From: Telmatactis stephensoni
Lineage: Eukaryota; Cnidaria; Anthozoa; Actiniaria; Isophelliidae
DNA: 64,000 nucleotides
Reading direction: 5' to 3'
Assembly: GCA_029948255.1 (NCBI GenBank)
Contig: JALIZF010001595.1
Coordinates: forward strand, 310,001-374,000
Part shown: positions 22,868 to 34,039 of the stretch, one piece after another
How the letters are laid out: every line of letters begins with the position of its first letter
Position numbering within the stretch: the stretch's first letter is position 1
The notes under the pieces: model-generated
What the model was told of the DNA's origin: nothing
The model's input: only the letters and a program-made list of their open reading frames with translations
Database searches by the model: none
Made by a program: the position numbers and the translations under genes

Positions 22868-23930
22868 GCTACGCAAACTTCATATTTTTGTAAATCGGCT
22901 TACACGTGGATTCCAGCAGTGATACTTGTGAGGTAAACAACAATCCCGAATTTCTTGAGTTTGATGACGTCGTTGCGTGACGTCATCAAACGACGTCATC
23001 GGAACAGAAAATTTCTATAATTTTTGCCGTTTCAAAATACATATATTCAACTTCTACATAGTATAGCTTTACTCTACAAGGTGCACAAAGTAACGGATGC
23101 GTTTTTTATTTCGTTATAAATGATTTTTAGAGCCCTTTTTCTGTCTCCGTAAAGACATTTTTGCTCATAACTTCGCGATTTTAGACTTTTTTAAAAAACC
23201 CATCCGTTACTTTGTGGAGCATAATACATAAAACATTTCAGGATAAAAATAATTATTTTATCTACAAACCTCTCAAAGATTATTGAATTGCTAGGCAAAC
23301 TTCATGTTTTTGTAAATCGGCTTACATTTGGATTCAAGCAGTGATACTTGTGTGGTAAACAACAATAGTCGAGAAACTTGAAGAAACAATACGTCGTAGA
23401 ACTATGGAATTCTTTAATGTACGAATTTTCGACTAGCCAATACTAGTCTTCATCAGGCTTAAAAAGATTACAATTGGAAGAATTCCATAGTTCTACGACG
23501 TATTGTTTCTTCAAGTTTCTCGACTATCTTCAATATTCGTATTCAATTAGATCTTCTAATAGATCCGTCGTATACCGACACTTTGTGGTACGTGGTTGTT
23601 TTCGACACAAGTCTATATATATATTTTTTAAACAACAATCCCGAATTTCTCAAACGACGTCATCGGAACAGAAAATTTCTATAATTTTTGCCGTTTCAAA
23701 ATACATTTATTCAATTTCTACATAGTATAGCTTTACTCTACAAGGTGCACAAAGGAACGGATGCGTTATTTATTTCGTTGATAAATGATTTTTAGAGCCC
23801 TTTTTCTGTCTCCGTAAAGACATTTTTGCTCATAACTTCGCGATTTTAGAGTTTTTTAAAAAACCCATAAAACATTTCAGGATGAAAATAACTATTTTAT
23901 CTACAAACCTCTCAAAGATTCTAGAATTTA
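22868..23930. repeat. Tandem duplication of about 420 bp, second copy interrupted
   Basis: Copy 1 (22868-23285) and copy 2 (23290-23362 plus 23628-23930) share long near-identical blocks, for example TGTAAATCGGCTTACA, CAGTGATACTTGTG, GGAACAGAAAATTTCTATAA and TTTTTAGAGCCCTTTTTCTG. The offset is 422 bp. Copy 2 is split by a 265-bp insertion (23363-23627). It also lacks the TGATGACGTC...GACGTCATCA hairpin of copy 1 (22961-22989) and the CATCCGTTACTTTGTGGAGC block (about 23201-23221). Confidence 0.85.
23363..23527 (-). mobile_element. Inverted repeat with a hammerhead-ribozyme-like motif, possible Penelope-like remnant
   Basis: Arms of about 50 bp (23363-23414 and 23476-23527; inner words ACGTCGTAGAACTATGGAATT and inverse) enclose a 61-bp loop. 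On the minus strand the loop contains CTGATGA, one extra A, a 6-bp stem GACTAG/CTAGTC with a 6-nt loop, then GAAA. This is the order of a hammerhead catalytic core (CUGAUGA, stem II, GAAA). Penelope-like retroelements are known to carry hammerhead motifs in their terminal repeats. The extra A and the unidentified stem III/cleavage site make activity doubtful. Confidence 0.45.
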
Positions 23931-24560
23931 AAATGAAAACCAGTTTGCGCATGCGCATTGGAGATTTCAGATTTTCGCTGCATTATATTTGGACTGTGTC
24001 ATAATGAACAGCTTCAATGTGGTATCTGTATTCATACCAATTTTCTTTGTAGAGATAAACTCTAGGCTTCTTCACTTGACAACGTTAGACTTCCAAATGG
24101 GAAAAGAGACTTTCTTTATAATCCATTGAGGTAATAAACACAGATAACTCCATTTTACTGCACTAAATTTGTCAGAGCTTCACTTTACTTTGCTGAACAA
24201 TCACTTTGGTTTGAATGGCGGGAAATTTGGCAACGTGCGCCGTTTGAATGTACAAAATCCCACCAAAAATACTAGCGATAGCGAGTCAGAAAGTATTTTA
24301 TTTTATTTTATTAATTTTAATTAAATTTTGACGGGTCTTTGAAAAACACACCCGTGCAACTGATTAATTTCAAATTGAACTCGAAACCGTATGCCTTACC
24401 TATAATAATATCACTGTTGAATCAAAGGTCCCCGAGGCCATACTGCTCAATATTCAATTTTATTTCATGGTGGCAGCCAACTCGAAAGTTTAAACTACTT
24501 TGGCTGCCACACACATTTCATTCATTCATACCGCATTATTTATACCATTTTATAATATAG
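23931..24560. other. Intergenic DNA, no gene recognised
   Basis: AT-rich with an ATTTTATTTTATTAATTTTAA tract near 24296-24325. No domain is recognised in the short open frame at 24339-24560. Confidence 0.4.
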
Positions 24561-25651
24561 CTTTTTTCTAACGAGCGCTCTGATTGGCTAAAAAGCGCTT
24601 GAAACCCGTGGTATATTTCCCCCATAAACCACAGGCACGGCTCAACACTTCTTTCTGCCGTAAAAAAAAAAAAGATAAAAACCAAAAGAATGTTCAATAT
24701 AAAATACGTTTTTTATTGTTTTCTGATATATTAGCAAGTCACAGTTCACGACTTTCACTAGAACCTGATGTTTTGCAATGAAAAGCGACTGATAAGCTAG
24801 AGCAAACCTGAAATCGTGTATGAAACTTTGGATAGTTTTTCACAAAACAAATAACTCAAAAATTCAGGCAGTATTATAAGAACAATAAGTTTATTAACAA
24901 TATTTGTATTAACAAGTTACTTTCCTTGATAAAATATAGTTCCTTTCAATTCAGCAGACTGTTATTACAGCTTTGATGACAACAAGCAAGAGAGCAACAG
25001 CGTGGAAAAACTCTCAAACTTACAAGTGATAGTTGAAGGCCGTTAAATTTACTCAATTGCCTTTGAAATATCTGCAATTCTGACATATTTTTTTCTGTGA
25101 ACAAAACGTACACATGTACAAATAAGCCAATAAAAACACGAGGAGTAAAAAGGCAAATTTATGCTTCAAAGCATTCACCTTCAGAGCATCGAAATTTCGG
25201 CAAAGCTTTAAAGCTTAAAAAAGTCTGTAGAAAGGACTTAATCCGCCTAAAAATTTTTGCACATACAAGAAAAAAATTTTTTCAGTGAAAACATATATGC
25301 TTAGACACAAGAAAGTATAGAAAAGTACCTCAAAAGAGCAAATTTGTTGTCCATAACTTTCATGTCAACCTTCTTCAACGCCATTTTTGTCTCTTCGCAA
25401 AGGACGTCGATGACGTCATTTTCAAAATCAAGCCAATCACAACGCTCGTTGTATCTCAATCTCGAAGTAATGAGCAATCTTATTGGCTCTCTCATGATTC
25501 TTAGGAGAATTGATATTTTCATCTGCGAAATTTGGTTTTAAATGTTAGTTTTTTGCTTATAATTATTTTCCGCTATATTATAAAAGCAATAAACGATAGA
25601 TTTCCGTGGTTTATTTCCCCGATAAACCACGGAAATCAATCGTTTATTGCT
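24561..25651. repeat. Dispersed repeat, copy 2 (related to 16154-17066)
   Basis: It starts CTTTTTTCTAACGAGCGCTC followed by TGATTGGCTAAAA. It shares the GATGACGTCATTTTCAAAATC, CCAATCACAACGCTCGTTGT and GATTCTTAGGAGAATTGATA blocks with copy 1. It ends in a clean hairpin GCAATAAACGAT...ATCGTTTATTGC (25586-25650) whose stem also contains CCGTGGTTTAT/ATAAACCACGG. About 180 bp longer than copy 1. CTGATTGG at 24580 and TGACGTCA at 25411. Confidence 0.78.
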
Positions 25652-25783
25652 TAAATAATTAATATTCTATTTATTTAAAAAAAACTAGCTTGTTAATATT
25701 ATCTATTGTATGTATATATGTGTGAATAAAAGAAAAGTGTAAAGTGTAAAGTGAGGTAATCATGCTGTTACTGGACGTAATAG

Positions 25784-25919
25784 TTCAAAGCCGACAATGA
25801 GGACTGGACGGGATTTCAAGTCCGCGCAATTAGTTCCAGTCCGAAGCGCAGCCAAAGACTGGAACTAATTGCAAGGACTTAATTGAAATCGCGTCCGGTC
25901 CGAATTGGAGGCTTTGAAA
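25784..25919. mobile_element. 136-bp foldback element
   Basis: TTCAAAGCC...GGACTGGACG and CAATTAGTTCCAGTC mirror GACTGGAACTAATTG...CGTCCGGTCC...GGCTTTGAA around a GC-rich centre (CGAAGCGCAGC). Small mismatches in the arms. No coding potential. Confidence 0.8.
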
Positions 25920-26577
25920 TGACTTCTTATGCTCATTAATTATTAGTGAGGAATCGTTTTCCAGATATATAATTATCTGTCTATTACAACATATACTGTT
26001 AACCAATAGTTTCGTATGAATTGCTCCTTACATGAACAGCAAGTGATAACATGACGAGTATGCGCGAGCCGCTGGACGGAAGTGGCCTCAATTACAGTTT
26101 TAACCTGGCTTAGCGCTACCTCTCTCATAAATAGAGTCGTGCATAGTCTCCCAAAGTTTTTCGGAGCATTACATTCGAGTGCAGAAGTACGAACAGCTAG
26201 AAATTATCCTTTCAAAATTATCCATTTGTCCAAGACAATAGAAGTTGGAGACATGCGAAGATGTTATCACTTGCTGCTCAAATAATTACATGCATTATAA
26301 AACTTCCAAATATTCCGTTTTGGTCAACGAATTCGCTTGTGGATTAGTAGTTGGGAATGAGATAAAAGAGTTAGACTGGATTAGAGGTTCATGGTTCGAG
26401 TCTCGGTAGGCTCATGAAAAAATTTGAAACGTTTTTTAATGAATTGAAAGTTAAAGCTAGACAAATTATCAGATTTTAATTAAGAGCTAATATTTCGAAG
26501 TGTGACCAAAGTAAGCGTTACGTACATAGAAAATTAGGGAAAGTCAACTACTGCTAATTAAGGACCAATTGCAACAA
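25920..26577. other. Intergenic DNA, no gene recognised
   Basis: AT-rich. A B-box-like GGTTCATGGTTCGAGTCTCG at about 26386-26405 suggests a decayed SINE head, but no A box is convincing. Confidence 0.35.
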
Positions 26578-26630
26578 TGTTCCAGTGTCCTTGGACTTGA
26601 AATTCGCTCAAGTCCAAGGACACTGGAACA
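26578..26630 (+). repeat. Perfect 23-bp hairpin with a 7-nt loop
   Basis: Arms 26578-26600 and 26608-26630 are perfectly complementary (CCAGTGTCCTTGGACTTGA / TCAAGTCCAAGGACACTGG plus TGTT/AACA), with loop AATTCGC. Pairing stops abruptly outside the stem. It could be a tiny foldback element or a small-RNA precursor-like hairpin. The loop and lower stem are short for a typical microRNA precursor. Confidence 0.8.
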
Positions 26631-29403
26631 GATTTCCAGTTACTGCTTGGGAGGACTTTCCAGGGTTTCAAGTATCGTCACGAGGTCAAAATCGGAGTAT
26701 GTAATTGGCTAGCACCTCATGAATAATTAATGAGTATGAGAAAAACATTCCAATTACAAATCCAGCTGTATGCTGGAACAACGTGAAATTGGCTTCCTAG
26801 CAATATTACTCAGGGAATGTCAAGGCTAAGACTTTTCCTATTTGATCTCGTGGTACAAACATTTCACAATTTTGGCAGACTTCAACTTTAATTATTTCGA
26901 TTACAGAAAATACTAATTTGCATTTAGTTGGATAAGGCTCTTACTCAGCGTTTTTGGCTAGTAAAGGATTGGTATTTCTGTACCTACAATCTACGCAGAA
27001 TGTACACACCGTAACAAAACATGCCAATGAATGTCAAGGTTGATGTCGGGAATTCCCCTACTTTAAAAACAGCTAAAGAGATATTTAGAAAACATAATTT
27101 ACTTAAATACGCAGAAAAGCGTAGCATATACAGAAAGCCCACTCAAATTTGCGGTACAAGTGCGCACGCCAAACATACGCATTGCATTCATATAAAATAA
27201 TGCCATCATTTAATGAATTGATTGACCCAATTGTATAGATTTTGATAATTATCTGGTACACTAAAGCAACTTACTCACTCATAGTTACAACATGGAGAAA
27301 CTGATACTGTGCCGCTTTCCACTTTTATGAAATGTCCTCTATTAGGATGATAACAGAAGATCGATGATTAGATAAGATCTTTTCTCTATTATATCATTAA
27401 TAACAATCTGTTTGGTTTACTGAACGGACATCAACGACGTGTTTTTAACTTACGTTATGCACATATTTGGTACATATTTATGTATGTTTCTCATTAGCGA
27501 TGCAAGACGGCGCAGGCATTACACAAGTGAGAACAGACACGGACAAAAGCATAAGCACAAGTGCAAACCGACCAAAGAAAATAAAGCTTCCTTACTTTTC
27601 CGCTTGTGCTTTTGTTATCATTTTTTGCGTCGCTAGTTTTCAAGCGAGAACACAAATAACGCGAGCACAAACTCAAAATAGGATTCAATATCCAGTCAGA
27701 GGATACTTTGCCCCAGTCTTTTTGACCGAATAAAAAAATTATGGCCCATCTGCAATTATGCTTGTGTCGACTTGCGCGGCAAGAGAGCACCAGGTTTAGT
27801 AAGTTCTACAAGGTTTATAAAGTCAAAAGGCCAAGCAAATCTTTTGCTGCTTTTTGCGATTAACAACATATGTACAATTGCTATGTTGTTGTTGACTGCG
27901 AGTATATACAATTTGTCTGCGCACGCGTTTATTTTGCGGTCTGAAATTCATTTCCATTTATTTTCATGATGCTGGTTTTGTCGTTTGATGTATAAGTTGA
28001 CATGAAGTGTTTAATTGTATGAGATCTTTCGCTTACGAATAATGTTCCAGATAATAATATTTAAGAAATGAAAGTCTGCCTTCCGTTACAGTGTTGCGGA
28101 TAATTATTTGCAAGGTGTAATCTGTAGATCGATGGAAAATATTATAGTTCAAAATTCGAACAGAATTCACTATAGTCGTCAGGTCAAAACCACGGAACAA
28201 AAAAAGCTTCAATTCTCATCGAGGTCCAGAACCCCCCAGGTAAAAAAAAACCCAGCGCTTTCTAAAGGATAAGCATGGAGTAAGAAAAATTTTGGTAATT
28301 TTGGTGTATGAAAAGAGAAAGTATTTGCGAAATATGAAATAACCATCCTAAACAGAGGCAAATACGTGATGAACACTAGCCTCTGAGAATGTCATGCATG
28401 TGTTAGCCAAAAGTAACTTTAACATGGTAACAATAACGTCTACTTAAAGGTGTACCTTATAAATAATTTTGGTGCGCAAAACCTTTTGGTGAATTAGGAT
28501 GTTTTAGCCCTTCTTCCTTGTTTTAACGGATTTTGAACATAAGATTTTACTATCTACAATTTCTACCTTGCAAATCCAGAGTCCAGAGTCCAAAGTGCTC
28601 AACTGGTAGGCAGATAAATGAAATGATAGGAAATGAGTATCCTACATCATTCTAGAGGCAAAGATCGCTAACCAATTTTATCAATATGTCAGCTCACACT
28701 GCAAATACAAAGTCAACAAGACAACACATCTGCAAATCATGCAATGGAAATTAGTTCCAAACCTTTAAAAATAAAGGCATGCGCAGACAAAATGTACACC
28801 TACTAGAAGATGCAAGTCTTCCTTTGTCATTTTTGACACAGGTATCCCAATAGATGGAGATTACTTTGCCTGTGTCAAAAAGGGGATTCTAGCATAAGTG
28901 AAACGACCTAAAGAGCACCAGGCTATAAGCATAGGTTTTTTTCTCAGTCCCCTCAATGATTAGCTATAGTTTTATCTAAAAACAAGAAACAAGAGACGTG
29001 CATGAAGACACGCCGTACAATCGCAATCATGTAGTTGGTAACTGAGACGTCCTTATTTTATGACCAACAAAATTGCTTCGAAGTAAGCTAATCTGTAACC
29101 CCTTCTTTAAGACCTAAATATTTCTGCCCGGGTTTTCCGTTTATGTATGGAGGAAACTTACTCATTTTCTAAAGCAAGAATTAAATAATGATAAAGACTT
29201 TAGAATGTAGAGGAATATTCCTTAGGGTTGAGGTAAGATTTTCCCCATCTGTTGGAAACATGGCTTCTTAAATTATGGATGAAAGATGTCTATCTTGCAT
29301 TGTCTATGTATGTGGTGATTGCGATCCGTCTAGCTTATCGAACCACTTTACAGGCAGATGTAAACGATAAAGTGCCATTCATCACAAGCCATTTTTGCTT
29401 TGT
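26631..29403. other. Intergenic DNA downstream of the GPCR, no gene recognised
   Basis: Mostly unremarkable AT-rich sequence. A 13-bp hairpin TTTTTGACACAGG / CCTGTGTCAAAAA lies at about 28829-28881. A degenerate relative of the 53-bp-array MITE is listed separately. No exact AATAAA on the minus strand near the GPCR stop was found by eye. Confidence 0.4.
27525..27655. mobile_element. Degenerate relative of the Harbinger-like MITE
   Basis: AGTGAGAACAGACAC, AAAAGCATAAGCACAAGTGC, CCGCTTGTGCTTTTG and TTGCGTCGCTAGTTTTC resemble the terminal and internal words of the element at 4105-4752. The ends are too decayed to define. Confidence 0.4.
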
Positions 29404-31023
29404 TCAAAATCTTGCTTGATATTTAAAATGGCAGCAAAGCAATCGTTGAAATCCCTTTTTAAACTCATCGTTCATGCCTGCATACAAAAATGGATTGACA
29501 ATACTATTAATGTACACGAGCATACCAGTAAATGTCAAAATTGTACTTAGATTGGAGTACGTCCCACCGACACCGAATTCCACCCACATCCACACTACCT
29601 GGTTGGGTAGCAAACAAAATGCATAAAACAACACAACGGTGACCAACATCTTCACGATACGTGTATTACGCTCTAGTCTTCTCGCTTCTTTATGTGGGTT
29701 TGGAGTTATATTTAGAGTAGGAGCATTACCAAATCCACTGTTATAGTCCGGTAGCAATGCAGCCTCTTTCTGGGATTGACGAGGTGATGACGTATTCTCG
29801 CCGCTGATGTAGTCCTTTGCAACAGGATTGGCTGTATTTTTATTGGCCCAGTCGTATTTTGATAAGAGCACTCCGCTGGCTTTTTTGTTATCTGCAATAC
29901 GATCAGCTTGTTGTTTTAGTTTCAAAGCGACTTTGGTGTAAGCGAAGGCGATAATCACGAGTGGCAAGGAGTAGGAGAAAACAAACAAAAACGCTGTGTA
30001 CATTTTACGGTATAAATCTTTCTGCCAAAATTCATTACATTCTGTATTGTCAAACTTTAGCACCAGGATGTAGGGAAGAACCACTAGCAGTGAAAACAAC
30101 CAAGTTGTAAATATAACTATTGCTGTTTGTTTTGGGGTCAGTCTTGGTTTCCATGGATGCACCACAGCACGGTACCTAAATAAAAATACGTTTGCGCGAT
30201 GTTAATTTAGTTTACGTACAGTACGTCGAACCTCTAAACAAGGCCCATCTTGGTCGCTAATTAAGTGGCCATTGCGTAGAGGTGGCCGTTGCAAAGACGT
30301 TGTAATACTCTCTATTTGACATTGGCCATAAAGATTTCGTTACTTTTGGGGAATAGCCATTGCAATTTGAAAAGCGATTACCGAAATATTGACTACCCCT
30401 AATGTCCATGGCATTATGGATATGGGAAAGTAGAGAATGGAGTAAATTAAATAATCGAATCGGCGGGAACGGTGGCCGTTATTGAGGTATCAATTAGTGG
30501 AGGTTTCACTGTGTTTTCTTTGCCTCTAAGTCATTCTCATTTGCATGTAAAGCAAGTAGGTTCATTCCATGACTAAGATGTATTTCCGTTAAAAGAACTT
30601 GTTTTGCATGTGTTATTTCTTTACAAAAGGAAATAGAATCACATACCTGTCAAAGCTGATCGCCGCAAGCGTAGCAGCTGAGCATGTAGTCACTAAAGTC
30701 ATTGAAGGCCAAATGACTTTACAGAGAGCAGCACCAAGAACCCATTGATCACCGTGGACTCGAATGATGACATCAAATGGTATGCACACCAGCGCTACTG
30801 TGATATCGGCCACAGCCAGGTTGACGATCAAATAGTTTCTGGTACTGCGCATGCTTGGAGTCTTCAAGATGACAAGGCATACTAAGATATTTCCAACTAC
30901 GCCAACGATGAAGATTACTGCAAACAGAACGTATTCCACAATCATCAATGGACTTAGCTGACCGCTGCCTGGAACAGCTGTTGTGTTAGGAGACAACCCT
31001 GAAGTCGTTGTACCATTTTCCAT
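29404..31023 (-). CDS. Class A neuropeptide-type G-protein-coupled receptor
   Basis: Two coding exons, 31023-30647 and 30175-29404, join to a 382-residue seven-transmembrane receptor. The intron (30646-30176, GT-AG, phase 2) splits the Arg codon of the DRY motif, a known intron position in class A GPCRs. The donor is ACAG|GTATGT and the acceptor TTTATTTAG|GTAC. Landmarks: sequons N3 and N13; TM1 N45 (GN); TM2 D73 (NLAVAD); C101 pairing with ECL2 C172; D125-R126-Y127; TM4 W151; TM5 P197; a long polar third loop (about 211-298); TM6 CLLP (313-316) in place of CWxP; TM7 NPFLY (353-357); helix 8 with probable palmitoylation at C373-C374. The DRYRAVVHPWKP context resembles NPY/neuropeptide-FF/orexin/RYamide-type receptors. 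Expected to be a plasma-membrane receptor for a peptide. The ligand cannot be named. No stop or frameshift interrupts it. Confidence 0.93.
30176..30646 (-). other. Intron of the GPCR gene
   Basis: A 471-bp GT-AG intron inside the DRY codon. It is largely occupied by a MITE (30219-30511). Confidence 0.85.
30219..30511. mobile_element. Mariner/Tigger-like MITE in the GPCR intron
   Basis: The right end, read inverted, is CAGTGAAACCTCCACTAATT. The left end is CAGTACGTCGAACCTCTAAA. Both are followed by GGCC-type words (AGTGGCC, GTGGCCGTT). CAGT-starting ends with a CCTCTA/CCTCCA block are typical of Tc1/mariner superfamily (Tigger/pogo-like) elements. TA precedes the left end at 30217-30218; the right TA has decayed to TG. 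Confidence 0.6.
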
Positions 31024-33946
31024 CGTGCAACGCTATCTGTCGATATCAAGAAGGATTTAGTTGAGTACAGTGGCAAGAAACGTTGACTTCTCTGTTTAAA
31101 AAAAGATACCTCTATATCCCTTAGCATTGGTTACACTTAGTGACATAAATAAAAGTAATATCCGTAGACTTATTAATACACTGTTCATCAGCAATGTCAC
31201 GTTGAAACGCCCTCCACAAGGTATTCTGACTGTTTTGAATATTGCTGCGTGATGTCATTAGTTCATAGTTACTAAGTCAGTGAGTTCTTCACCAGTGTAT
31301 TCATTATTCACTGAAATTAGAAGAATCCTAGAATCCCAGACGATTTCTTGCATATGGCTTCCATACATGTATGCTTCAACTGATCTGTATCGACTCATTA
31401 CTTCACAGTATAAGTGGCTATGTGGTGGTCTAAATTTAGTTTGGACAGAGAAGTTTTCAATTTATCTTGCAATTGAAGGTGACAAACTTACTGAGTGATG
31501 AGAAAGTGACTGTGGAATATATATAATTATTCGGCCCTTTCTTGTTTTTTACGTCATATTCATTTGAACTCGTTATCGAGCCGTTCTATCATTCAATAAC
31601 TCTGAGATTTGTGCTTTTATAACTCAGTAATGCAAACTTGTCTTTGAAAAAATGGATTGTTTTCAACCCGTCGGTTTTGGTGAGTTGGACAAGACATAAT
31701 CATCAAAATACTGTATTCATTAGCAGAAACCGCTCTTAGACAGAAACTTATTTTCTGGCCAATGGAAAGGTAAACAGGAGATGAGTCTGAATGTGGTCAA
31801 TAATGAACAAAACACCTTAATTTGCCGTAACTCGTGGTAATAGTTAGCGAGAAATTAGATGCTTCTATGTGAAAAGCTTTTTGATGTCTTTAGAAAACAA
31901 ATCCTGATTTTCGGTTTGAAGAGATTGGGTTTTGATGACACAAGCGGATTGTAGTGGCTTGGTAAATAATGCTTCTCTATATATGGTTTGACGGATATTG
32001 GGTTTGTAATCTATCCATTACGTACACGAAAAAAAGTATTGCTCAAAATCATTTCGTCGACCACCCAACAAGCAAACCAACAATCCCCTCTGAACTCGGG
32101 ATCTATTTTTATTTTACATCATTAAAACCAAAGCTACGTTTGAAACTCTATAGGAACAGAAAACCAACGACTTCTGGATTGTGGAAAATTTGTATTGGTA
32201 TACAGTAAACAAAACGTAAGTTATAGTTTACACATGAATTGCGGCGCTTCTTAGAAGTCTAACGACAATGGTGTAACGGTTAATTTTCATGGTCCACTTT
32301 CTTCATATTAATTTATTTTTTAAAAGCTGTATATTTACGTCAAATAAGCGCCATAAATTGAATTCCACGTCTTCATAAAAAATATGCGTATTTTTTTTAA
32401 GTAATAACATATCAAGTGAAGTTCTATTAAAACGAATGGAGAAAGCCATTAAGTAAAGAATTTATAGTTGACTAATAAGCACTTAGTTGTTCCACTATCT
32501 TTCTTATTATCTAAAAACTCTGGAGTTTATGTACTCCAGCTGCTTAATTCTTCACAGTTTATATTGCTATCCAGTATATTAACATCAAGAATTTGAATAA
32601 AGCTGAGCAAGCGACATAATGCTGACATATCCAAGCTATTCCGGTCTTTTAGCTTTTCAAGTGACCACGAATTATATTAATTAAGTTGTGGGCAAAATAA
32701 TGGAGTAGTTTTGGAAATGTATAAATTACTATAGCAACAATGTACAAATGTCTTCTTCGTATCGCAAACTCACTTTTGTAGAAAAAAATCTAACCCTATT
32801 CCCTTGGTCACCAATCTTGCTGGGTATATATTAAAATTTAGCCTTTCAAGGTCTTTCGAATTAATTAACTTTTTGGAGATGAAGGAAGGATTTAATTATT
32901 TCTCTATAGTTCGTTTAGAACAGTTGTGGCCCTAGATGGCTTTTCAACTATAGTTTCATTCATCCAGGACAAACAGGACATGCATTGAAAAGTAAAGCAA
33001 AAAAGGGAAGTAATCTAAAAATATGTTTCGGCCGACAGTTTTAAGATAGATAATTTTCATATGCTATCCATCGTAGTTTTCTATCAATAAAGATTATTAA
33101 AAAAAGCTTATAAAGTTATAATCCAATGATAACTCAGTGTAGAAGGTGTTCATACCTGTAGCCGGCTTAAGTGAGCAATGAAAGGTTCTCAGTAAGAAAG
33201 TTAACCTTTAGCTTCCCAAGGCGGACATGCAAGTTTCATCATCGCCGGTTGTAATATCAAGTTTTGAGTGCTAACACGAATGCCAGGCAATATAATAACG
33301 AATTCTACACCATTCAATAACTACGTTATCCATTGTGCAATATCCAGGATAAGCTGTTCTCTGATTGGTCCTTTATTAGCCTCAGGGTGATAATATCAGT
33401 GATTTACATTTTAAATTTCCTCTTTTGCTTTTTTTGTCTGTATTACATTTTAATTGATTTAGAATTTATGTCCAATTTGAGCCGTAGTCAAGAAAAAGCG
33501 AGCATTGTATAATGCACTCAAGAACACTCGTCCACTCTGTCATCAATAATTTAGCTGCTGATATCGTATAACCGTGGTAAGTGATACGGTTTCCGACATT
33601 TAATCATGAGTGTCTTGTTAACTTCACTTAGGCGCCAAGAACTATACTGAGGGAAACCCATTTAGGTTGTTGACTAAATCATAATAACTCCAGGCTATGG
33701 AATTTTCAAACACATTTCATAATTTTCCAATGTATTTCCTTACTGCACGTAAAAAAAGTACTTGTAGATTGTAAATTGAACGATTAGACGAGCCATACTC
33801 CAAAACAGTCATGACTCCCCACAGTTTGTTTTGCTACAAAATGGCTTTAGGATAAATCTATCATTGGTCCCCATTCGTTTATTCCGTGTGTGTCTCAGAA
33901 TATGTTAACTGATTAGATATAGAAATGATAAAGAAAACTAGCACAA
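31024..33946. other. Upstream flank of the GPCR, no further gene recognised
   Basis: Read on the minus strand, a possible acceptor (TTGATATCGACAG) lies about 17 bp upstream of the GPCR ATG. A possible donor (CTACAG|GTATGAAC) lies at about 33155, so a distal 5'UTR exon is conceivable. A CTGATTGG motif is at 33361. The small open frame at 31969-32208 has no recognisable domain. Confidence 0.35.
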
Positions 33947-34039
33947 ATGGAACTCGACCTGGATGAGTTTGTACTGGGATGTTCTTCGACGATGACTGTA
34001 CTCGTCGTTTCACTTTTCATCTTTGCACTCTATAAATAA
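33947..34039 (+). CDS. Candidate 30-aa membrane microprotein
   Basis: ATG in a good context (AAAATGG) opens a 30-codon frame ending TAA. The N-terminal half is acidic (MELDLDEFVLG) and the C-terminal half is one hydrophobic segment (TMTVLVVSLFIFALYK). The acid head plus single-span tail resembles the layout of small membrane regulators such as phospholamban/sarcolamban-type peptides, but there is no specific motif match. Frames of this length arise easily by chance, so this is only a candidate. Confidence 0.25.
   Translation: MELDLDEFVLGCSSTMTVLVVSLFIFALYK

Noticed and set aside
26341..26412. tRNA gene or SINE head
   Set aside because: Only a B-box-like GGTTCATGGTTCGAGTC is present; no convincing A box, stems or body.
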